This document shows, in pieces, positions 25,301 to 37,300 of a stretch of 64,000 bases of DNA. Under the pieces are notes generated by a model that saw only the letters and a program-made list of their open reading frames with translations, ran no database searches and was not told the origin of the DNA. The number at the start of each line of letters is the position of its first letter. The first letter of the stretch is position 1. A program made the translations under genes and the position numbers. Source of the stretch: Chrysopilus asiliformis (taxonomy: Eukaryota; Arthropoda; Insecta; Diptera; Rhagionidae). The stretch lies in contig OZ035963.1 in assembly GCA_964034945.1 (NCBI GenBank), positions 4,515,328-4,579,327 on the forward strand. The letters run 5' to 3'.

Positions 25301-28300
25301 GGAAAATTTAGAAAAAAGTGAATTTTTTCAACTTTTTTTGGGTTAAAAAAACTGATTAAAAAATGAAATGAGAGGAAATTTGTATGTCAATGAGGATTTT
25401 TTTGTAATTTTCAAAAAAAAATTGGGATTTTTGTAAAAACTTTAGAGTAAAAAACGTTCTTTTAAATCAAAAATGGTAGAATGTAAAATTAAACGACGCT
25501 TTTTTTAAGATTTTAAACCGAAAAACGCCAGAAAAAATTATAAAATCGAATAAATATAAAACTTTCTGTTGATTTTAGCCCTTCAAATGTACACACTAAA
25601 TGAAAATAGCAGCACATTAATATCAGCGACAACTCAAGTCTATCTTTCACTTGGAAAATTGCTAAAATTATGCGATGAAGTCTTGCTGTGCGAAGACGAA
25701 AAGAAATGTGCATCGCTAAACGATGAGAATGTCAAGGAAATTGTCGATCTAGTCGAAAGTGCCGTTCAGGTAAATTCACGTTTAATTGAAAAAAAACATC
25801 AAAATCTTATTTAAATGTCACCAAATTACTTTTTTTTTGTAGAATTTGGTGAATTTAGCGAATGAAAAGATCAAAGAGAAAGAAAACGCTGTGCCATTTT
25901 CATCGAGTACCAGCAATTCATCATCAAATACACTTCATCGGCCATCAATTGATGTTGCCGGCCAACGGACATCATTGCCGGACATTCCCCTAACACCAAA
26001 GTGAGTGCCAGTGATCATTAAATTAAGAAATTCACATAAAAAAAACATAATTTAATTGCGTCTCCAAATTAAATTGAAAGAGAGTTGACTTTGACAAAAC
26101 TTTTCCATTTTGCAGAGAACGTGATATACTGGAGAAATCGTCATCGAATCCAATGCGAGCATCACACAGCACTGAAAGTATTTTACGTGATTCTAGTCCA
26201 CCGCCAAAACCTCCTCTCCCAAATAGGTAAGACCCCATAAATTTCACGCGCACAAACAAAACAAAAAAACTAATTGCGATTGCATCAATTTTTGTCAAAC
26301 GAAATTAGAATATTTGGAAAACTTTTTATTGTCATCATATTGCAATGAGGTTTAAATTTATTACTTTGTCTCCATAAACAGATCAAATAATCCACCTCCA
26401 TTACCGCCAAAACGGCGTAGTCAACCAAAGCAAAACAGCACAGCTAATGAATCCGTCGATTTTACCATAGATTCGTCACTGTTAAGCTCTGGACTCGATC
26501 AGTAAGCATCAAATTAGTTTCCTATTTAAAAAAATATATAAAATTTGACACCACTATGAAATGCTAAATTGATTTTCTTTCAATTTTATTTTGGTTTCAT
26601 GACCGATTCTTGGTTTCTGTTTTGATTTTTCACTTTCGCTTTTTCATGTTCTTTCCCCGCAGTGTGTCGATGCGATCACGTTCGCCAGATGACAATTCTA
26701 GTCTACTAAGTGCTAGTGCTGGTTCACTAGACTCAGCATTCAATCATTCGCGCGAGGAGGAGGAACTGAAGGCATTGGCCATGGATACGTCATTTGAGGA
26801 CCAATTTCTAGAGGACGATGTCGAACGGATGTTTGCTCAAAGTGAGTTTGATTTTGAAGGAGATGTTGAAGATTTATCGAATGTTTATCCAGTAGCGTAG
26901 CAAGGGTGGGAGGCGTGCGAAGGAAAGTTTTCAGATTCATCGACCTTAAAGGATTTTTTGGCAGAAATTCGAAAACTTTTTTTTTGTAACTTTTCTGTCA
27001 TACACCGAAATTTTCCTCCCCTAAAAGCCTCTTGCTACACCACTGAATTTATTTATATTTCATGAAATTTTGCGTTTTTTGTGATACTTTTTAAACAAAT
27101 TTCCGACCTAGAATCGTTACCGTTGAAAAAGGATTCATCCGGCTCTGATAACGCCTCGTCGATTGTCAGTGCAAACCGAAATCAACGAATTTCTACTGAA
27201 TCTGGTAAAGATTGATGAATAATTTTAGCAATTGATGTGATTTAATGTCGTTGCTTTTAATGTGATGCAAAGCCAGCATCGGATTTTAAGTTTTTCCTTC
27301 ATTTGCAGTCGTAGAGATTTTCTCAATTGCTTCATTTTTGATTCGTTTGTTTTTCTCACCATATTTTAGAATATTTTGCTTCATTTTTTTATTTTTAGAA
27401 ATTTTTAAGCGATTTTTTACCGCCAAAAAATTGGTTTTGAGACACCAAAATAAAATATGACACTCTTTTAGGCGGAAAAAGGGCGGTAGTGTGAAAATTT
27501 TGAAATGATGCGGGCGTATTTTATGGACAGGTCTTGGACTCTTTTAAGCCTGAAGGTGCAGTTGCGGAAAAAGGATTATTACGAAATATGAAATTTGAGA
27601 AGGCGAATTGCCGAAATGCGCTGCTGTGTCATTAAAAGGCATATGGCGGGATTCGCGGCCACTAAATCGAGTTAGCTTGAAAATTCGTCAAACCCTCCAG
27701 TAAAGTTTTTTTAACTAATGATGGGCGAGAGGGGGTGAGGGAGGGAGGCAATAAACAAAAGATCTGTTGATAACTCACCTACGATCTAAAATAAAATGCA
27801 GGAATTTATGCGAAATAGTGTCATTGTGATGTTGTTAGTGCTATGGTATGTCAAATGCGATGCCACATTGCCAGATTTTAGGTCTTTTTCCTTCTACAAA
27901 AGGTTCTTATTCGCAGAATCTTCATTTGTTCCTGTTCAATTCTTTAAGTTGTGGAAATATGAACCTTTTGTAGAAGTGAAAAAATCCTAAATTTGTTTGG
28001 CTGCCTTTAAAAATCACGCAAAGCTTGGTATGCTATAGCCCTTAACTTGTAGTGCTGGGAAAATATTTCAGCCGCATCAATGGATATCTTTGTGTTCATG
28101 TATTTGTCCTACAATTTTGGTATTTGTCCTACAAAGGTAAAACCTGTGCAGGCCATAAAACATTTCTTGGAATTTTTTTCTTAATTACATCAACGGATTT
28201 CGTATTGTGTGTGTTAGTTGTCCTTAATTTTTGTTGTGAATTTTTTTCGAACAGCTTTTAATATTTTAACAGCAAATAAAATCGATCGCCTTTTTTCTTT

Positions 28301-31300
28301 GTCAACCAGCATTTTTTCTTTGTAATTTTTTGTTTCAATTATCTTCCAGGTTTTGCATCGATGCAATCGATTCGGGCGAGTATGCAGAGTGTTTCAACGA
28401 AACGATCATCTGAGCATAGCATGCAATCGCATAAATCAAGTATTGCTAGCAGTACGGAATTGTCTAGTATTAGAAAATTAGAGAATTCAGCCTTTAATGA
28501 TAAGAATATAAATCTAATAGCAGCAACAGCAACCACCGACCAAAGTTTACTATCGTCATCGTCATTTTCATCGTCGTCAGCTACAATTGCATCATCATCA
28601 GCGACATCGTCAACAGCGACAGCAACAAATCAAAATAAATCAATGTCATGCTTTGCCTCGAATCAAACGTTCGCATCGAATATGGAGCAATGCGTTACAT
28701 CCAGCTGTAATATATTTAAATTAACCAGCCTTTGTAATAAAATTAATAACAGTTACAATAAATTTACAATATCAGCAGATACACATGCAGATATTAACAA
28801 AACGCAATCATCGGAGAAAACGATGAATACTATGAAAACAATGAGCTCAATTATGAAAACGAATAGCCTTGAAGTAGCGTCGCTGGACGATGTATTCGCC
28901 AGTGATGATATTTTAACGGCAGATCCTTTAAATCCACCAGCGCTACCCGTTAAAACGCGTACGAAAAGTACAACCAGGGAGCGTCATGTTTCCACCTATG
29001 ATAATGTCGAGGAAACCGATCATCATGGATTGAAGTAAGATTCTATTACGGTGGTTTAGTTTTTTTTAGCAATAAAGTTGATTTTACTGGACTTTTTGTG
29101 GAAGTGGTTTGGCTGGCTCAGTTCTAGTTTTACAAATATGCAGTAAACCACGCTACATAATTGAAAAACTAGATCTAACCCAGCCGAACCACTGCCTGTA
29201 TCGAAATCACCGACACTAAATTTCCAAAAAAAAAACTCTAAAATATTGAATGTGCCCAAATATGTGTCGCCCTATGATATTAAAAAAAAAAATAATTAAT
29301 TTATATTTCACTACCGGACATTTCAGCTCCCTGTCAAAAGACGAACTGCCCGAATTGCGGCACACGACGCACCCACACCACGCAATATTCCATTTGCAAA
29401 GCAAACATCAAAGTCTAATTGATCCCCGCCATCGCTACAACACAACAACAGCATTCAGTGAGGGCAGCAGCTGCGGAGAGCAGCCGCCACCGCTTCCAAT
29501 AAAAAAGAAGCACAGTAAGTATCAAATCTCCTATTATTTGTATTTTATCGACTTACCTAGGCCATAGAGTATTTTGTATAAAAAATATTTAGAAGACGAA
29601 GCTAGTATCAATTTAAAAACGACTCTAACGTGGATTTGTTTCGATAATTTAGTGTTTCAAAGTGTGGCATATTCGGGTAAGTCTATTTCAAATAGCAAAA
29701 ACAAAAAAACAAACAACAGAAACAGAAAAAAAAAATATTAAACTGGAAAAAGTTTTTCTTTCGTTTTTTTTCTTCTTAATTCAACAGCAAAACTAAAATC
29801 AAAAAGCTATTGTTTTTAATCGTGACTGTCCTTTTTTAAACAAAAATTAATAAAATGCGATGATAAAAGAAAAAAACACTTTTTTGATTGAAACATTTTT
29901 TTAACAAGAAGGCATTAAAACGTGCAATAGATACAAAAACAATTCACAAGATTTTTTTACAAATAAAAAACAAAACAGACTTTGAAAACATGAAAGTTCT
30001 ATGCTTAGTTATTACCGTATTCTAGGCTAGTCTCATAAATGTGTTTTTTTTAATTTGTTAATTACTTACAAGTACTATGAAAAAAATAATAAGTAAAAAT
30101 GCTTTTTGTCAAAATTCTACAGAAATTCTTCTTGATTTGCATTACATGCCATTCAAATTGTAGAAATAATTATTTTTCACAGCACTAGATAAATTAGGAA
30201 TGTTAAATTTTTGTCCGTTTGAATGAAATCTTCGCTTTTTTTTTAAATTTTAATTTTTAGTTTCAGACAAATGGTTTTTACAGTAGCGTAGCGTCAGTGG
30301 GAGGTACTGTAGATGAAATCTAGTCGAAAAACATAACAAAAACACTGAAAAAAAAATGTTGAAAAGCTATTTAGAAAATGCGTCATGCATTAACCCGTTT
30401 CTTGCCACAATTTGTATTCCATAATAGCATCTTTCATTCCTATGTGGTAACAAAAAGGGTCAAAGTTATTGGTGCAATAATGCACCAGTGGCAAAAAATG
30501 GGTATAACTGTAAACGTGACAATAAATATAAAACTTTTTGGGGTTTTCCTGTATTTTGTCGACTAGGCGGTGTCTATAGTGATTCTCTGTCACTTCGCCA
30601 CTGGTTTTTTAAGCGTTTTTTTCAATATTTTTTGAGTTTTTAATATAAAAAATGTGATAGTTTGTTTTAATGCTATTGAAATTTAATTAGAAATGCAAAA
30701 CATTATCGAAAATTCACGAAATTCATACAAAAATAAGTTGTGAGAATGAGAAATTTTAAGCTACAAGCATTAAAAATGGTAGAAAACTTAAATCTGGAGT
30801 GATATTCCGTAACTTGTTTCAAGCGTTTGTTTCGAGTTAGTTGTTCTTCTAAGTATTCGCTGTCTCTGTTTTGACCGAAATAAATGACAGAGAGAAACCA
30901 AGATAGCAAATAGCACTTTTTCTTCAAACTCGAAACGAACGCTTGAATCAAGTTACGGAATACAACTCCTGGCTTAAACGCCCGTTAAGAAAACTGCTCG
31001 AATAAATTCGTGCGGGTGATGCCGATAGAAGTATACTCACTCGAGTTAATCCGATTGAGGGATATTTTTTGGTCAGTCTCGCGAGCTTGATTAAACCCGA
31101 GCAGCGTTGTTACGCCCGCCGTACACTTGAGATAAGTTAGCTCAGCTATGTACCTGTTTAGATGTGGACGTTTAGCGGTTCGTATTATCCTCACTTTGAT
31201 ACGTGACGAAACACGCCACGTTAACATCTAAACAGGCAAATAGCTGAGCTAACTTAGCTCAAGTGTATGACGGGCCTTAAGGCCTAAGAATAGCCAAGAA

Positions 31301-34300
31301 CAAATTTTAAATCAAATTTTTTAGAAAGTCAGAACCCTCAGAAGGCAAAACTTGGCATTTACGGCAAAAAAAAAATCTGAAATTTGAAAAAACCCACAAA
31401 GTTTCTCAAAATTCCCGAAAAAAATATGAAAAGTTTCACATATTTACCGTTTTTGCAACTTATTTTTAATTCGTTTCATTCTCATTTCAATCCATAGTGT
31501 CTAAACTCGAAACAAATACTGATTAAAACTAATTTTTGTTTTAATTAATTTAATTAAATCAAAAATCACAATTTTTTTCGTTACAGTGGATCCTCGGTTT
31601 ATGAACTAAATCCACCTCTGGAGGTTGGTTGTTTATAAAACCGTGGTTCCACAGTAACTAAAAAGTTTAAAATAAAACGCTTCACAATCAAAGCTATTCT
31701 AAGTGTTGACACTCACTTAAGTTTTAGTGATTTTTAGTGATGAATTTCTTTGTGTTCTTTAAGTGAATTGCTCTCACATACAATTTGGTTTCTATTTTTT
31801 ATTAATTTGATGGTTTTTTTTCAATGTTTTTTTTAGTCATCGCTTATATGGAAATTTGCTCAGCATCAACACGTGGTTCCAGTGAACATTTGAGGCATTC
31901 CGTTCATACAACTCACACGACGGAACATTTCTCACCAAATCGAAACATATCTCATAGTCATACAATGAAGTGAGTAAAAAGTTGGATTTTTTGTTTAAAT
32001 TTACAAGAGGGAAAATGTTTTTTTTTTTTAAATTTTTTTCTGGGTGGTTTATCAAATAGTGTGGGGAGGTGGGAAATTCACACACGGAGCGTTTTGATTT
32101 CATTCGTTTTCAAGAAATTTTTAGCCAAAATTTTCAAAATTTACGGGGTTAAGAATTTAAAAGAGGTAAAATTCTGTACTTTTAAGCTTGTTTGTGTATC
32201 TCCTAAACCAGTGGTGAAAATCACGTCCAAATTTAGTAAATGAGTTAGAAAATAGCAGGAGAAAGGATAAAATATGGTGGGGTAGGGAGATTAGAATAAT
32301 AAAATCGCTTTAAATCTTAAAATTTACACTCAAATGACTTTTTTAAGTTTTTTTTAACCCTTTCGAGACGGCTCTCACAATTTTTCATACTTTGATGGGA
32401 CATATGTGTGCCAGCAGCTGCGAAAGGGTTAAAATACATACTTCCATGAAATTACTAACCGTTTGTTCAATTTCCTGCAGTCTTTCACCGATTAGGAAGC
32501 AATTATCCTCTCAGAGCTCACCAACGACAACACCAAGTCACGAGAAGCCACCGGCTTTACCGCCAAAGAGCAACAAACAATCTCAACATCAACAACGAGT
32601 TAACTGTAAAACACCAACGATTATCACAACACCACCACCCAGCCCGAAGCCCAACAATCTTCAAGTGAACAGCAACAGCAGTGGCACGACAACCACAGGA
32701 ATGGGCAGTCTATCCTCCTCTGAAGTGGGCAAATCGAGTGGCCGCCTGAGCGGGATGAGCTGTGAAATGACAACGGTAAATGAAGAGGAACTGTCGTCAT
32801 TGGAAAATGACAATGATAGTGATTCGGGTCAAATGCAACAACAACAACAACAATCGCCACTATCACATCATTATCAGAATAATCTTGATGTCCACCACCG
32901 CTACCAAAACCAAAATCACCATCAACATCACAATCAAGCGAATCTAATTAACGATGATGCTAACAAGACTGAAACTAATTCTGATCAATATAATAATAGT
33001 AGTAATATAAATATTAATAATAATAGTAATAATAGTAGCTCATTTGGTGGCTTACGTACATCAGCGGATACGATCACAACTGATCATGTTTTATATTCGA
33101 ATAATGATGATGATGAAGGAATTGATGTAGTCCTTAGGCATAACTCACCAAATAAAAAGGTGCTTTGGTTCAACTATTTTTCTATTCTCTCTATATTTAA
33201 TAATTTTATAGTTTGATGATTTATGCGCTCTATAATTAAGTTAAATGTATTTTATTAACGCTTTGTTTTATCTAAACTACTTATCAAGTTTGGTTATTTT
33301 CAATGAAATGTAAATAGGAGGAAATTTTTTTTTTCAGAACATTTTTGTGAGCATTCTGAAATTTGTTAAAAAAAATAACGAAAAACTTAAAACTCCAAAA
33401 CCGAGAACTTGAATTTTTGCGATTACGAAAATGTATTTTTTTTGTTTTGTTTTTATCACCTTTGATTGTTTGCAAGAATTTCCTCCAATTTGCAGTTGAA
33501 AACTAAATCTTCAAATTATTTTTTTTTATTAATTAAAAAAGCCTTTAAACAAAAATTTTAACTAATGTTTAGTTTATCGAACGGAATTTCGATTCTAACC
33601 TTTAAACAGAGAAGTGTTTTGACAACTGGTGGAATTATCATTCCTTAGTATTTCTGTCAAATGCAATTTAAAGATTACTTTTTGATTGTTTGAGCGAGAC
33701 AACATCTTCAAAGAAGTAGGAATAAATTTGCAATAAAGCCATATCAGATATTCTTCTGTCATTTGACTATTTGTGTACTTGAATTCCAAAAAAAACTTAC
33801 CCCTCATCTTGAGGGGGGTACATTTTAAAGAAATATTTTTTCCAAGGTCGATGCAAGGTCGCTGCATCAAACTCAGGCAACGAAAGGGACAAAACATGGA
33901 AAAACTTTCCTGTGGAAACTGTTACACTTTTAGTTAAGGCATCAATACGTCAAAAATTTCGCTTGTGATGCAGAATATTTACCTACGGTGCTTTTTTCTG
34001 TTTCCTTTGCTTAGAAAACCCTTGTCTTTCAAACACTTTTCTTCTTCTTGGGTGGTAAAACCGGTTTCCGGTCTTTGCCTTCCGTAATATCCTCTAGTTT
34101 CGCGTTTTGGTCAACGCCTTCTTCCCATCGTCGCGCTGTTAATAACAGACCCCAAGAGAATGAAAAATCACAGATGCGGCCTTAGCGTTAAAAAATATTT
34201 TAAACTAGAATTTGGACCCGGCTTCGCCCGGCTAAAAGCGTGAGTAGAATAAAATCGAGGAACGTCTGTTCCACATTTCAGGTCGCTCGGTTCGATAGAT

Positions 34301-37300
34301 TTGCCGCGAAAGAATAACATGGAGGAAAAACTTCCGGGGTACTTTTCAATGGGTCGATGTTGGGGCTGGACCCCCGACGAACATCTGTGCCAAATTTCAG
34401 GATAATCGGTTCGGTAGTTTCCCCGCGAAAGAGTAACATAGCGCAAAAAGTGAGTTTCGAAATCACTTTACCCCCTCCCTTTACTCCCCCCACCTCTTGG
34501 GCTACTTTTCAATGGGTCGATGTTGGGGCTGGACCCCCGACAAACATCTGTGCCAAATTTCAGGATAATCGGTTCGGTAGTTTCCCCGCGAAAGAGTAAC
34601 ATAGCGCAAAAACTAAGTTTCGAAATCACTTTACCCCCTTCACCCCTCGCGCTACTTTTCCGTATGCCTATGTTGGAACCAGAACTACCACAGATACTCA
34701 TGCGAAATATCAAGTCAATCGATTCAACCGTTTTTGCGTGAAAGAGAAACAGACAGACAGACAGACAGAGACCAACTCATTTTTATATATTAGTATGATT
34801 AATAAATTGTCTCGTCGAAAAACACTTCTCAGTTTAAAAGCTCTTTTCGTTTTGATTATTCTCTTTAAATTTTTTTAAAAACTGCTATCAATAATTTAAA
34901 TCTTCATAATTAACAACGGCCAAATAAAATTGAAATTCGCTAACTTTCAATACTTCAATCTAAAATAAAAACAAAAACTATTAACCGTCCTTAAAACAAT
35001 TAAATCGATCGGTTTTAAACGTACAAAATTATAAAAAGTTACTATCAACAAATTAATAAGAAAAAAACAGCCATAATGACTTCGTGTGACGATTGTTTAA
35101 AAAAAAAACCTTTTTAAACCGAAATTAATTCAATTTTAGTTCAACTTTTCTCTAGAAATCTTTTTTAAATATCAATTTTTCTAAAATATTGTTAGAATGA
35201 ATCGCCCGTACAATCAATTAAATTGGAAAATATGCCAAATCTTATCGAAGAAATAGACATATCAGATTATTTAATATTTAAAAAGGAAGGTGAAGATGGT
35301 CCCGACGTCAAGGGTGGATATTTAGATGCGCTCATCGTTCATGCTAGCAAAGTGCAGAAAAACGGTGAAAATGGTGAGTTTTTGCATTTTTCATCTTAGA
35401 CAAAAATTATTTCAACGCATTGATATTTTTTTTTACTGCAATCGACATTTATTTGTTTTATTCATGCAATCAGATGAAGAAGAAGATGGTAAGAATGTTT
35501 GCGTTTTGAAAGGATTTTACACTGAAATTTGTTTTCAGTTGGTGTTTTGTTTTTGTTGTGTGTGAGAGAAAAAAATATTTGCTTTTTCTTTTGATTTCGT
35601 TATCATATAAAAATACGTGCATAGAATTATTTGCTGCACAATTTAACGTTTTGTGCTTTTTTTCAAAGAGCAGTCCGTAAAATACGTCACACTTTCTGTG
35701 GGATTGTGATGGCGAAACTAAACTCCTCAAGCGTGAACCGGAGAAAGGGGTCTGAAAAGACTAAAATTATCGTGACGCATTTTATGTACAGCCCTAAATG
35801 AAAAGCTAAACATTTTGTTTGAAATTTTGAGTTTTCATTGAAAAAGCAATTAAAATCTTAGAAAATTTACGTGTCAAGCTCTAAAAATAAATAGTAATCT
35901 CATCAAGAGCTTAATTTTTTTAAAAATTACCTGAAATATTGATCTGAATTGCTTTACAAAAACTTTTTTTTTTCCTAAAATATTCCTACGTTAATAATTA
36001 AAAAATCGACTTATCTTACAGCATTCAGTGAAGCATTTATAACAACATTTCGGACGTTCATATCACCGCTAGAATTAATTGAGAAATTAACACATCGATA
36101 CACGATATTCTGCTGCCAGGTCAGTGATCAGAAGCAGAAAGCAGCCAAAGAGACATTCTCGCTATTAGTTCGTGTTGTCAATGATTTAACGTGAGTAAAC
36201 AAACTTTCACACCTTCATCCGAATGTATTTGTCTTACAATAACGAAAAAAAAACAACCTGTAAAAATCCGATAATTAAAACGTAAAATATTTTTCAGTGC
36301 TTCGGATTTAACGCCGCACCTTCTGTCGTTATTGGTTGAGTTTGTCTATCAATTAGTGTGTTCCGGTCAACTTTCAATGGCGAAATTACTACGTAATAAA
36401 CTCGTAGAGAAGGTCAGTAAAACCACGCGGAGTAATGAAATTTTTATCATAATTCCTAAAAATTTATCTATTTCAACTCAATTGCTAATTATTTTCAGGT
36501 CATTGTTTACAAAGAGCATAAATACTATGCAAACAATTCACTGGAACAGCAAAGAAATATCGTCACGAATCAACCATCCTTGCTGGATCTGAAATCCGTA
36601 GAAATCGCTGAACAGATGACGCTATTGGACGCTGAACTGTTCCAGAAGATTGAAATTCCCGAAGTTTTGCTATTCGCCAAAGAGCAATGCGAGGAGAGGT
36701 CACCGAATTTGAATAAATTCACCGAGCATTTCAATAAAATGTCGTACTGGGCACGATCGCAGATCCTAAAGCAGGACGATGCCAAAGATCGAGAAAAGCA
36801 TGTTATAAAATTCATTAAAATTATGAAACATCTGCGAAAAATGAATAATTATAATTCGTATTTGGCTCTGCTGTCGGCATTGGATTCGGCTCCAATTAGA
36901 AGGTAAGATTTTTCTTTTTGTGAAAAATTCCAAGCAAAAAAAAGTATGGCAAAAACAGGGGTGTGACTTAGGGGGCGCAAGACCTCGCAATAACGTAGAG
37001 AAGGGCTTGAAGGGTTCCGATGATCCATTGGAAAAAAAGTTTGACAAGAATTTTAAATTTTTCATAATTTTTTTGAAGAGCTTGCAAATGTTTTGCTGGT
37101 TTAAAGGAGATAGGGGAGGGAGGGGTGATAAAATTTACAGTTAAGACACTGATACACACATCACTATTTTCGTATAAAAAATTAATCACATTTTTCTCTC
37201 AATTTCAGATTAGAATGGCATAAAACAATAACGGAAGGCCTAAAGGAATACTGCGCTCTGATCGATTCCAGCTCAAGTTTTCGCGTTTACCGGCAAGCGT

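Larger units (their letters stand above)
29677..31836 (+). other. C3G: C3G intron before exon 12
   Basis: About 2.2 kb, very AT-rich to 30270. Two foldbacks (30803-30962 and 31114-31275) and a 71-bp pogo-like mini-element (31584-31654) follow. CAGTAGCGTAGC at 30282 is a solitary hAT-like end. No further exon is seen. Confidence 0.6.
33160..35195 (+). other. C3G: C3G intron 13
   Basis: A 2-kb intron containing a degenerate LINE C-terminus (34029-34133) and a complete non-autonomous Helitron-like element (34205-34798). The rest is AT-rich. The acceptor is AAATATTGTTAG. Confidence 0.7.

Noticed and set aside
28361..29038. Treating the Ser-rich frame at 28361 as a separate intronless gene
   Set aside because: It is the body of C3G exon 10, with acceptor ATCTTCCAG, donor GTAAGA and matching phases.
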